A stretch of 23,079 bases of DNA, taken from contig PNOO01000006.1 in assembly GCA_013824905.1 (NCBI GenBank), positions 1 through 23,079 of the forward strand, given 5' to 3'. Under the pieces are notes generated by a model. That model was not told where the DNA came from and did no database searches. It was given only the letters and a program-made list of their open reading frames with translations. Shown here one piece after another: positions 13,069 through 20,458 of this stretch. This DNA comes from Syntrophus sp. (in: bacteria) (lineage in GTDB: Bacteria > Desulfobacterota > Syntrophia > Syntrophales > UBA5619). Position 1 is the first letter of the stretch; each line of letters starts with the position of its first letter. A program made the translations under genes and the position numbers.

Positions 13069-14688
13069 ATGAAGGTAAAGATGAATTTGAAAAAGAAGAT
13101 CTTCCTGTTTGTGCTTATTTTTGTGTTGATCACAGTAGCAATCGGATTCTCAGCGATATTCATCGTTGACAGCAAGGTCATCCACACCGCCCATGAGAAA
13201 CTTACCGGCGATTTGGCCATGGGCAGGACTCTCCTGAATGAAAAACATCCGGGAGCCTGGTCGATCCGTGAAGGAAAGCTGTTGAAGGGCGACACCGCGA
13301 TGAACGGCAATTTCACGATCGTCGACACCATCGGCGAATTGACCGGGGATACGGTCACCCTCTTCCAGGGCGATACCCGGGTGTCTACCAATGTGAAAAA
13401 GCCCTCGGGCGAACGGGCAGTGGGAACAAAAGCGTCCCAGCCCGTCATCGATGCGACTCTCGCCGGGGGGAAGGTCTATATCGGCAAGGCCAATGTCGTC
13501 GGGACATGGAATCAGACCGCCTATGAACCGATCAAGAATGCCGGCGGCGAAATCATCGGGATGTTTTATGTGGGTGTGCCCAACACGCGCTATGATCAAA
13601 TTACCAACGATATTACCAGTAAAATTATCATCATCAGCTTCATTGGACTGATCATCGTGGCCGTCCTGAGCCTGTTCCTCATCAAATCCATAACCGGTCC
13701 GCTGAATCGGGTGATTGCCGGTATAACGGAAGGGGCCGATCAGGTGTCGTCTGCAGCATCTCAGGTAGCATCGGCAAGCCAACAGTTGGCGGAGGGGACG
13801 TCCGAGCAGGCATCGTCGTTGGAGGAGACATCGTCGTCGCTGGAGGAGATGTCGTCGATGACAAAGCAGAACGCGGATCATGCCAACCAGGCCAAGGCGA
13901 TGATGACCGAGGCGCACCATATCGTCGAGAAGGTGAACCATCATATGATGGACATGGCCGGAGCTGTGGCAGAGATCACACGGTCGAGCGAGGAGACGGG
14001 GAAGATCATCAAGACGATCGACGAGATTGCGTTCCAGACAAATCTATTGGCGCTCAATGCGGCGGTTGAAGCGGCGCGTGCCGGAGAAGCGGGAGCGGGG
14101 TTTGCGGTGGTGGCCGACGAGGTGCGGAATCTGGCGATGCGGGCGTCAGAGGCGGCGAAGAACACGAGCCTTCTGATCGAGAACACGATCAAGGCGGTAC
14201 GGAAAGGGAATGAGCTGACGAATGCGACGCAGGAGGCGTTCAAAGAGAACGCATCGATATCGCTGAAGATCGGACAGCTGGTAGATGAGATTGCGACGGC
14301 ATCCGAAGAGCAGGCCCAGGGTATCGGCCAGGTAAACATGGCCGTCACGAAGATGGACACGATGACGCAGTCTGCGGCATCCAACGCGGAGGAGTCTGCG
14401 GCCGCCTCTGAGGAACTCAACGCCCAGGCGGAGCAGGTGAAGGTGTATATCCAGGATTTGGTGAAGATGGTCGGGGGGGGGTCGAACGGGTCAACGTCGT
14501 CCCGTTCGGCGCTCGATGGCGGCAATAGATCCGAGGGGATATCGACGGCTGCCCACAAGGCGCAGCCGCTGCTGGAGAAGCCGGAGAAGAAGGGTAACGG
14601 CAAGGCGGGTCGCGGTCGGGTTGTCAAAGCCGCCCGTCGTCCGGAAGAGGTGATCCCCCTGGCGGAGGGAGGATTCAAGGATTTCTAA
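13069..14688 (+). CDS. Methyl-accepting chemotaxis protein
   Basis: The 539-residue inner-membrane receptor has a first membrane helix at about 11-33. A periplasmic Cache-type sensor of about 150 residues follows (34-183, with GKVYIGKANVVGTWNQTAYE and IGMFYVGVPN), then a second helix at 185-206. A short HAMP-like linker (KSITGPLNRVIAGITEGADQ) leads to the signalling domain. The hairpin tip is EIAFQTNLLALNAAVEAARA (320-338) with FAVVADEVRNLA after it, which is highly conserved for CheA/CheW binding. Glu/Gln-Glu pairs around 245-260 and 430-445 are candidate methylation sites. The tail from 468 is Gly/Ser/Lys-rich and ends EVIPLAEGGFKDF, possibly a CheR/CheB tether. A run of nine G at 14473-14481 lies at the start of this tail. 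The ligand is unknown. AAGGAGAG precedes the ATG, and a strong terminator follows. Confidence 0.95.
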   Translation: MKVKMNLKKKIFLFVLIFVLITVAIGFSAIFIVDSKVIHTAHEKLTGDLAMGRTLLNEKHPGAWSIREGKLLKGDTAMNGNFTIVDTIGELTGDTVTLFQGDTRVSTNVKKPSGERAVGTKASQPVIDATLAGGKVYIGKANVVGTWNQTAYEPIKNAGGEIIGMFYVGVPNTRYDQITNDITSKIIIISFIGLIIVAVLSLFLIKSITGPLNRVIAGITEGADQVSSAASQVASASQQLAEGTSEQASSLEETSSSLEEMSSMTKQNADHANQAKAMMTEAHHIVEKVNHHMMDMAGAVAEITRSSEETGKIIKTIDEIAFQTNLLALNAAVEAARAGEAGAGFAVVADEVRNLAMRASEAAKNTSLLIENTIKAVRKGNELTNATQEAFKENASISLKIGQLVDEIATASEEQAQGIGQVNMAVTKMDTMTQSAASNAEESAAASEELNAQAEQVKVYIQDLVKMVGGGSNGSTSSRSALDGGNRSEGISTAAHKAQPLLEKPEKKGNGKAGRGRVVKAARRPEEVIPLAEGGFKDF

Positions 14689-14732
14689 GGAATCGCCAAC
14701 CGGTTTTATGACTCACCTTTACTCTGGTGAAG

Positions 14733-14774
14733 ATCAGGGGTAGGCATTCCCGCCTACCCCTGATTTCCCTTTTT
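14733..14774 (+). terminator. Rho-independent terminator after the chemoreceptor gene
   Basis: A perfect 13-bp stem, ATCAGGGGTAGGC (14733-14745) with GCCTACCCCTGAT (14752-14764), has a six-base loop and is followed by TTCCCTTTTT. It starts 44 bases after the chemoreceptor stop and isolates this gene from the metallophosphoesterase. Confidence 0.9.
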
Positions 14775-14788
14775 GCACCACTTCATCC

Positions 14789-14817
14789 TTGATAAAAATC
14801 TAAGAATATTTTATTAA
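14789..14817 (+). promoter_or_regulatory. Sigma-70-type promoter of the metallophosphoesterase gene
   Basis: TTGATA (14789-14794), 17 bases and TATTAA (14812-14817) lie just behind the terminator in A+T-rich DNA. The leader to the ATG at 14905 would be about 80 nt. Confidence 0.55.
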
Positions 14818-14904
14818 ACCGCCGGTCCTTGCCTCGGCTTCTAAATCCTCAACCGCCATAAAGACACTGAAGCATTTTCCAGCAAGACCCAAAAGTGAGA
14901 TCGG

Positions 14905-15672
14905 ATGCGCATTGCCACCTTCGGGGACCTCCATTTAAGTCATATATCGGCTCTGGACAAATTCAAAGGCCGGGAGGAAAACCTGCTTCGTTTTGACGAC
15001 CACCTGACCCGTACGCACGAAAAGATCGTCCTCATGGGCGACATCTTTCAAACCGATTACGGCTTCTACCCGGGTCCCCGGTCTGATATCCTGGAAATGA
15101 TTTTGAATCGCTACCCCCGAATCATACGGCGCTGGGGCTCGAAATCCTGCCGGATCATTTTCGGCAATCATGACCGGATCACTCACAAATTATTGGGTAC
15201 AGTAAAACAAATCCAACTGAAAAAAGACGGGTGGCGTCTCTGGTTCATTCACGGCCATCAATTTGATCCCTTCATCGGCGAAAAACAATTTCCCTACCTG
15301 TTCACTTGGATGATCGGTGGGATGCGCCGGGTCGGTTTTCGGCGGTTGGCCGATTTCTTGGAAGGTCCTTTCTATGACTTCGGACAGAGATTGTTCCGTT
15401 CCCTTACTTTAAAGGCCCGCGAAGAATTAGTTGACGGCAAAAATGATATCATCATTATGGGGCATTCCCATCAGACGACCTGCCTCCCTTTTGGAAAAGG
15501 CGTTTATGTGAATTCGGGCGACTGTTTCTGCAGGCTTATGAAATATATCTCGATTGATACCTTTGCCCGAACCGTGGAAGTCCGCGCCTTCATCCCTCCT
15601 CAAGGGCATCAGGTGATTTATCGCTGGCCGGGCAACGCTGTATCCGGCCCCGTCATGGAATTAAAGAAGTAA
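14905..15672 (+). CDS. Calcineurin-like metallophosphoesterase (LpxH/UDP-diacylglucosamine pyrophosphatase-like)
   Basis: The 255-residue protein has the five metallophosphoesterase blocks in order: GDLHLSH (D8, H10), GDIFQTD (D46), GNHDR (N88, H89), HGHQFD (H116, H118) and GHSHQT (H187, H189). These bind two metal ions. The HGHQFD block with hydrophobic helices after it (FPYLFTWMIGGMRRVGF) resembles LpxH-like UDP-2,3-diacylglucosamine hydrolases of lipid A synthesis, which sit on the inner membrane face. A broader phosphodiesterase role is possible, because no lpx gene is nearby. The length is near normal for LpxH (about 240). The gene has its own promoter at 14789-14817. Its stop region is overlapped on the other strand by a very short signal-peptide-like frame. 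Confidence 0.82.
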   Translation: MRIATFGDLHLSHISALDKFKGREENLLRFDDHLTRTHEKIVLMGDIFQTDYGFYPGPRSDILEMILNRYPRIIRRWGSKSCRIIFGNHDRITHKLLGTVKQIQLKKDGWRLWFIHGHQFDPFIGEKQFPYLFTWMIGGMRRVGFRRLADFLEGPFYDFGQRLFRSLTLKAREELVDGKNDIIIMGHSHQTTCLPFGKGVYVNSGDCFCRLMKYISIDTFARTVEVRAFIPPQGHQVIYRWPGNAVSGPVMELKK

Positions 15673-15738
15673 GGTGGGCTGTAACATCAAAAAGACAGCC
15701 GACGCGACCGCCGTGAAAAGGAATTTCTTATCGATCAT
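15661..15738 (-). other. Very short signal-peptide-like frame, possibly a truncated gene start
   Basis: ATG 15738-15736 to TAA 15663-15661 encodes 25 residues, starting MIDKKFLFTAVASAVFLML. It has the charge and hydrophobicity of a signal peptide but no mature part. It overlaps the 3' end of the metallophosphoesterase gene on the opposite strand and lies downstream of the exported methyltransferase. It may be a broken gene start, a small membrane peptide or chance. Confidence 0.2.
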
Positions 15739-15784
15739 TCCAGAGACAAGAGGTTGTCAAGATGATTTTTCGCGGACGGGATTT

Positions 15785-16669
15785 TTATTTGCTGCGCACC
15801 GCCGTCCATCCATGATTGCCGGTGATCGACGCCTCCTCTTCTGTCGCAAGATGGCTGTAGAAGGGGTTGATTTCAACCTGCACATTTCCGGAGAGGGTAT
15901 TTCCCGTTACCTTCCCTTTGAAGAACATCCCCGTCTTGTTTCTGCCGAATCCCTTGCCCAAGAAAAAGCTGATCATGTCCCCTTTGACTTTGGCATGGGA
16001 AATTGAGGCGTTGTCCTGCTTTGTCAGCAGGGTTACCCGGATCTCCTGAAAATTCTGGACCACCTCCACGGTATATTCGCCGTCTTTCCCCAAGGCGGGT
16101 GTGCTGATATGCCATCTACCCTTCGCATCTGCAGGCAGGACCCAGTAATAGTAGGTGCTTTCGCCCAACTGTTCAACCACATCCGGTTTCCAGTCCCCCA
16201 TGTCGAAGTCGTGCGACAGGATGCGCGTTCCCGGTTTGAGCTGTTTGAACAACCGGGAACGGAGGCTGAGATTCAGTTCGGGCAGGAGATACAGCGCAAC
16301 AATGGTCGCCGGGCTGATGTCGGTTGTAAAGAGATCCTGTTCATAGAAGGTTACCCGGTCGTCGACACCCGCTTTTTTTGCGTTTACCCGGCTTTCGCGT
16401 ATCCGCTCGGGATCGATGTCGATACCGACGCCGCGGGCGCCGAAATTTTTCGCTGCCGTAATGATGAAACGCCCATCTCCGCAACCGAGATCGTAGACCA
16501 CATCATTTTGGTTCGTACCGGCCAGCTCCAGCATCTCATTGACGACATACTGGGGGGTGGCGATAAAATGAACGTCCTGCGCCCTCACCGATGAGGCGGG
16601 CGCCATCGCGCCGAATAAGACCAGACAGATAACCGTACCGGCAAACCAGATTCTCCGCTGACGCTTCAT
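15785..16669 (-). CDS. Exported class I SAM-dependent methyltransferase, FAM173-like
   Basis: The 294-residue protein begins with a clear signal peptide (MKRQRR, then a hydrophobic stretch, cleavage after SSVRA, residue 30). FIATPQYVVNEMLELAG and VVYDLGCGDGRFIITAAK follow. D60-LGCGDG is SAM motif I, and VGIDIDPERI is the acidic post-motif. VTFYEQDLFTTDISPATIVALYLLPELN and ILSHDFDMGDWKPD complete the fold. The order resembles FAM173/ATPSCKMT-type protein-lysine methyltransferases, from memory. From about residue 195 a beta-rich domain (EYTVEVVQNFQEIRVTLLTK and later strands) is added. SAM is cytoplasmic, so export of such an enzyme is odd. The N-terminal segment might instead be an uncleaved membrane anchor facing the cytoplasm. 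It follows the permease gene by 24 bases and is probably in the same operon. The substrate is unknown. Confidence 0.78.
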   Translation of the reverse strand: MKRQRRIWFAGTVICLVLFGAMAPASSVRAQDVHFIATPQYVVNEMLELAGTNQNDVVYDLGCGDGRFIITAAKNFGARGVGIDIDPERIRESRVNAKKAGVDDRVTFYEQDLFTTDISPATIVALYLLPELNLSLRSRLFKQLKPGTRILSHDFDMGDWKPDVVEQLGESTYYYWVLPADAKGRWHISTPALGKDGEYTVEVVQNFQEIRVTLLTKQDNASISHAKVKGDMISFFLGKGFGRNKTGMFFKGKVTGNTLSGNVQVEINPFYSHLATEEEASITGNHGWTAVRSK

Positions 16670-16693
16670 AGCCTTTTTTCTCCCTTGGAATAT

Positions 16694-18013
16694 CTATTTG
16701 TTTTGTCGCATACGGGGCAATATTGCGAGAACCGCCCCCATGAAAAGAACACCCACGCCTGCCAGCGCCCCTATCCCCGTATAAGCGAGACTGGCCTGAA
16801 GCATGTACAGACAGGTCGAACAGAATACCACCGGGATTAGAGGATACAAGGGAATCTTGAAGGGACGGGGGGTATCGGGGTCCCTGATACGCAATACAAC
16901 GAGGGAAACACCCGCCAGGAAGAAAAACAGCCAGAATATCGGGGCAGTGAACTCCACCATGGTCACGAACCCCCCGCGGGTAATGGTACCCATCAATACC
17001 AGCGCCGAGGCAATGCCCCCTTGGAGCAGGAGGGCATTGACCGGGGTGTTTGCCCGTTCCTGCCAGCGGCCGAGGAAGTTGAACAGAGAAAAGTCCCTGC
17101 CGACAGCATAGTTGGAGCGGGCGCCGGTGAAGATGGTCGCGTTGATTGCCCCCAACGCGGACACAGCGATGAGAAGACTGACGAAATTTGCCCCTCCCTC
17201 GCCGAGAACCTTTCGCATCAGGTCCGCCGCAACGACCTCGGACCGGCTCATACCGTCCATACCCAGACCCTTGAGATACGAGAAGCCAGCCAGCAGATAG
17301 ATGGCGGTGATGGCGCCCAGACCCCACAGCAGCGCGCGGACCATGCTGTGTTTTCCTTCGCGAAGTTCAGCGGAGAGATACACCGCCTCATTCCAGCCGC
17401 CGAACGTCAGAAGAACGAAAACCATCGCCAGACCGAATGAGGGATTGGCGTTGGCCAGGCTTCCCCCGGATGGGGAAAGGGGCGGCGCCATGGCTGCCCC
17501 GGCAATCAATACGAATATCAGGCCGATTATTTTCGCGGCCGTGAGAAGGCTCTGCATCCATGCGCCTTTTTGCGTACCCATCAGGTTCAAGGTGGTCATG
17601 GACATGACGGCGAGAATCGCGCCAAGCGAGGTGGTATACACGGACGGCAGCAGCTGCGAGCAATAGTCCCCGAAGACGAAGGCCAGCATGGCGATGGATC
17701 CCGGCTGAATGACCGTCATGCGCGCCCAGCCGAACAGGAAGGCCACTTTCCGGCCGAAGGCGCGGGCAAGGTAATGGTAATCTCCGCCGGTGTGAGGGTA
17801 CGTTGTCGCCAACTCGGCATAACAGAGGGCGCCGATCAGGGAAATTGCGCCTCCCAGCAGCCAGGCAAGAAAAAAAATGACATTGTCCCCCGTATTGGCG
17901 GCGACGAGCGAGGGCGTCTTGAATATGCCCGTTCCAATGACCACCCCGATAATCAGGGCGACTGCGTCAATGACCGAAAGTGTCCGCCTGGGTGCGGCTG
18001 TTGTATCCCCCAT
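16694..18013 (-). CDS. APC-superfamily amino-acid permease
   Basis: From the ATG at 18013 the protein has 439 residues and about twelve membrane helices. It starts with a family opening: LSVIDAVALIIGVVIGTGIF, where GxGIF is the substrate-binding Gly-rich segment of helix 1. CYAELATTYPHTGGDYHYLA near helix 3 is the other APC signature. The pattern resembles LAT-like amino-acid/polyamine exchangers. The amino acid cannot be told. A GTG ten codons upstream (18043) is an alternative start. The ATG is preferred because GGAAGG and CAGGG lie before it. A strong promoter (18098-18126) gives a leader of about 80 nt to this ATG. The downstream gene is the exported methyltransferase, so both may be co-transcribed. 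Confidence 0.9.
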   Translation of the reverse strand: MGDTTAAPRRTLSVIDAVALIIGVVIGTGIFKTPSLVAANTGDNVIFFLAWLLGGAISLIGALCYAELATTYPHTGGDYHYLARAFGRKVAFLFGWARMTVIQPGSIAMLAFVFGDYCSQLLPSVYTTSLGAILAVMSMTTLNLMGTQKGAWMQSLLTAAKIIGLIFVLIAGAAMAPPLSPSGGSLANANPSFGLAMVFVLLTFGGWNEAVYLSAELREGKHSMVRALLWGLGAITAIYLLAGFSYLKGLGMDGMSRSEVVAADLMRKVLGEGGANFVSLLIAVSALGAINATIFTGARSNYAVGRDFSLFNFLGRWQERANTPVNALLLQGGIASALVLMGTITRGGFVTMVEFTAPIFWLFFFLAGVSLVVLRIRDPDTPRPFKIPLYPLIPVVFCSTCLYMLQASLAYTGIGALAGVGVLFMGAVLAILPRMRQNK

Positions 18014-18097
18014 ACTGTTGCCCTGCACCTTCCGGGAGTTCACCTGTTGACAAGGCAGCCATTCGATATTGATAAGATCTTCCTATTTAGTCGTGGG

Positions 18098-18126
18098 AGA
18101 ATACGAAGAAGGCCCCTGCATGTCAA
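18098..18126 (-). promoter_or_regulatory. Sigma-70-type promoter of the permease-methyltransferase operon
   Basis: On the minus strand TTGACA (18126-18121), a 17-base spacer and TATTCT (18103-18098) form a strong promoter. Transcription would start near 18091. A second TTGACA lies farther upstream within the palindrome at 18174-18187. Confidence 0.6.
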
Positions 18127-18173
18127 GGAGATAATAAGGTCTTTATATTACATATGGCAGATACAGCAGAATG

Positions 18174-18187
18174 TTGACAATTGTCAA
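18174..18187. promoter_or_regulatory. Perfect 14-bp palindrome TTGACAATTGTCAA (possible operator)
   Basis: The palindrome lies about 50 bases upstream of the permease promoter -35 and 105 bases beyond the GT5 synthase stop. It contains a -35 hexamer in both directions. On the minus strand TTGACA is followed 18 bases later by TATCTG, a weak -10. A dimeric regulator site is a reasonable guess. Confidence 0.35.
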
Positions 18188-18292
18188 TAGTTGTACGTGA
18201 ACCATCTCCGAATTCCGGTTGAGGATTATGATAACTGATGAAGCGCCCCTCCGCTTCGCCGTGGTTGCCCTCTCACTTATTGGATATCAGGC

Positions 18293-19810
18293 CTACGCCA
18301 AAGGGATGCCGCCGTTGATCCGTTCGTAGGCGGCGATATACTGGTCGACCATGCGATCCAGACTATCCCGCTCCCGGGTTTCCCGCATGATTCTACGGAT
18401 CTGTGATTCCCGTACCTCGGCGGGCCGGCGGTGGAATTCAACGCTCCTGTGCAGGCCGTACCACAGCCCGCCGGAATCATAATCGCGAAAGAGAAAGCCG
18501 TTGCCCGCATCCCGGGGGGCGCCATCGATCATGAGGGCCATCTCCCGGATCTTGTCGTGGTAGCCCCCGGTATCCCGATTCGTCACCGTCGCCCCGTAGA
18601 GATTCCCGAGCTGGTCGATCTGTCCGCAGGGCTCATAGAGAGACGCCCCGAATACATCGCTCGCCGCTGCGAAACCGAGCATCGACAACGACTCATCGAA
18701 GCGGCGGTAGGAGATCTTCCCCCCGGACGACCAGGCGATCCTACCGCAGACCTCTTCGTGACTCCGGTCCCCGCCGACACCGCTGCCGATGATGGCAATC
18801 TGGGTATCGCCGTGTTCAATAACAAACCGGTGGGCAATATCCTCCAGGAGGTGGATCCCCTTCTGGGTCGGATCCAGCCGTGAAGGCCAGTAAAGAAGGA
18901 TCGCCGCCGGGTCGACCTGCAATCCCATCCGCCGCTGGAACTCCACGAGGTTTTGCCGTTTGGCCTCCAGGACATGATCGTCCGGTCCGAACGGCACGGC
19001 CACGTGGGGGCAGCGTTCGGGGTAGAGCTCAGGTGACGGGGCGTTGAATATCGCCAGCGTCGCCCCGTGTTCGTATTTAACTCTGATCTCCCGGCGGATG
19101 TCCGCTCCGAAAATCGGTTCCCCCCCGAACTGCCCTTCCACAATCTCCCGGAGAAAACTTCGCCCGACAAAACTCACCAGGCTCGCGTTCTTGATCGCCG
19201 TGGCATGGTTGTCGATGTGGTGGCTGCCGTTCCCGTTGGTGAAGTAGAGATAGGGGATGAGCGGCGCCAGCTCGACCCCGTCCAGCATGTCCAGGGGTGT
19301 TTGTCCCGTGTGGATATTATGAACGGTATGAAGGACCGGGCAGCCCCGCAGTTTCGCGTAGGCGGTGATGACCCCCCCCGCCATCCAGTCATGACTGTGA
19401 ATGATCAGCCTGCCGCCGTGCTTGGCCCGGACGTTGGTGATGATATGGTTCACCACCTGTTTTTGAAATTCGGCGGCATTCTGATGGGGAAGGCCTTCAT
19501 AGGCGCTGGAGAGATGGGAAAAAACGGACGAGTTGACTAAATGGATCTTCTCCGGATCGATGTGATTCCTGAGTTCATACCAAGCGTCATCATTGAGACA
19601 GCACTCCTGTTGAAAGCGTCGCTTGAGATAGAGGGTGGCGATATGGCATTCAATCCCCCGCTCGGTGAGGCCGCTGCAGAGTGTGGCTATCACCTCGCCC
19701 AGTCCGCCGCTCTTACTGGCGATGTACCGGGCCAAGTGACCCATGGTGTCCGGCAAACGTGCCGTCTCCGGCGCGATGAGGAGTACCGCTGTCTTGTCCA
19801 GCTTACCCAT
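18293..19810 (-). CDS. glgA: Glycogen/starch synthase-like glycosyltransferase (GT5)
   Basis: The 505-residue GT-B enzyme has the GT5 opening ASKSGGLGEV (Lys33-Ser-Gly-Gly-Leu-Gly), which binds the ADP-glucose diphosphate. IIHSHDWMAGG (H138) and HTVHNIHTGQTP follow in the acceptor domain. LLYWPSRLDPTQKG opens the donor domain, and SLYEPCGQIDQLGNLYGATV with RDTGGYHDKI carries the catalytic Glu and the GG loop near the C-terminus. It should extend alpha-1,4-glucan from ADP-glucose in the cytoplasm. The motif spellings (KSGGLGEV, EPCGQIDQLG) differ from E. coli GlgA (KTGGLADV, EPCGLTQLY), so this is a divergent branch and the sugar donor may differ. No other glg gene is adjacent. GGA lies five bases before the ATG at 19810. 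No strong promoter was found. Confidence 0.83.
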   Translation of the reverse strand: MGKLDKTAVLLIAPETARLPDTMGHLARYIASKSGGLGEVIATLCSGLTERGIECHIATLYLKRRFQQECCLNDDAWYELRNHIDPEKIHLVNSSVFSHLSSAYEGLPHQNAAEFQKQVVNHIITNVRAKHGGRLIIHSHDWMAGGVITAYAKLRGCPVLHTVHNIHTGQTPLDMLDGVELAPLIPYLYFTNGNGSHHIDNHATAIKNASLVSFVGRSFLREIVEGQFGGEPIFGADIRREIRVKYEHGATLAIFNAPSPELYPERCPHVAVPFGPDDHVLEAKRQNLVEFQRRMGLQVDPAAILLYWPSRLDPTQKGIHLLEDIAHRFVIEHGDTQIAIIGSGVGGDRSHEEVCGRIAWSSGGKISYRRFDESLSMLGFAAASDVFGASLYEPCGQIDQLGNLYGATVTNRDTGGYHDKIREMALMIDGAPRDAGNGFLFRDYDSGGLWYGLHRSVEFHRRPAEVRESQIRRIMRETRERDSLDRMVDQYIAAYERINGGIPLA

Positions 19811-20300
19811 AAGTTCCGTTAAGGACTCTCAATCATGGTGACGACAAATGGCGATAAGGACTCCCTTCTTCTCCATTGACCGGAACCGTTGTCTCCCAGT
19901 TCAATCAATAAGATATACAAGATACGTGCCATAGTACATCAACTCCCGGAGAGTGGAGAATGCCAGCGACGGATTGATCTGAGGCGGGAAGGAACCCGGA
20001 TTATTCATCAATGATTTCTAACTGATGTGAATTCAAGGGCCGGATGTGAGCCGTCAGCCCTTCCCGGGCAGGGGGACCGGAATGTAGTCAATACTTTGAC
20101 AGCACGGTAGAAATGAGGCGTTCACCTGTCGGGAAGTTCTTACACGATGAGAACGGGAGACCGTAATTATTGACAAGAACTTGCTTTTACGTGACTCGAT
20201 GGTATGAAAAAGCAGTCTTGTATATCACCGGGCTTCGACAGCGATGGGTAAACGATTCGGAGATAGCAACGAAAGCCTGATCAATTCCCTCTCTTCCTGT

Positions 20301-20337
20301 TTATGGGGAAATCATAATAATTATGATTTCCCCATAA
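20301..20337. repeat. 37-nt near-perfect palindrome
   Basis: Two exact 18-base arms, TTATGGGGAAATCATAAT (20301-20318) and ATTATGATTTCCCCATAA (20320-20337), flank a single A. The repeat can form a cruciform or a long hairpin. No U-run follows on either strand, so it is not a standard terminator. Confidence 0.85.
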
Positions 20338-20405
20338 GTTTATGATTCTCTCATACCCCACCCTCATCACTCCAAATAACAAAGTTCATATAAAACGCGG
20401 CACAT

Positions 20406-20446
20406 CATCCGAGGTTTAGACACTTATGAAGTGAGTATCTCGGATG
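20406..20446 (-). terminator. Possible terminator hairpin behind the aromatic-rich protein gene
   Basis: CATCCGAG and CTCGGATG (8 bp) enclose an inner CACTT/AAGTG stem. The element begins 13 bases after the stop codon on the minus strand. The following sequence has only GTTTTAT about ten bases away, so it is a weak intrinsic terminator at best. Confidence 0.35.
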
Positions 20447-20458
20447 GAATTTTCTGGC

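Larger units (their letters stand above)
19811..20458. other. Gene-poor stretch of about 650 bases
   Basis: No supported gene was found between the GT5 synthase and the aromatic-rich protein. The left part (19811-19990) should hold the synthase promoter. The middle (20000-20280) has short closed frames and several TTGACA-like words, and may be a decayed mobile element or structured RNA, but I cannot name it. The right part holds a 37-nt palindrome (20301-20337) and a hairpin (20406-20446) behind the minus-strand gene. Confidence 0.5.

Noticed and set aside
13150..13944. Long minus-strand frame opposite the chemoreceptor gene
   Set aside because: Low-complexity translation and no start context; the plus-strand receptor is certain.
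20030..20090. Resemblance of the GCCGGATG-containing block to group II intron domain V
   Set aside because: The matching second arm (GTCCGGTTC type) and a reverse transcriptase are absent.
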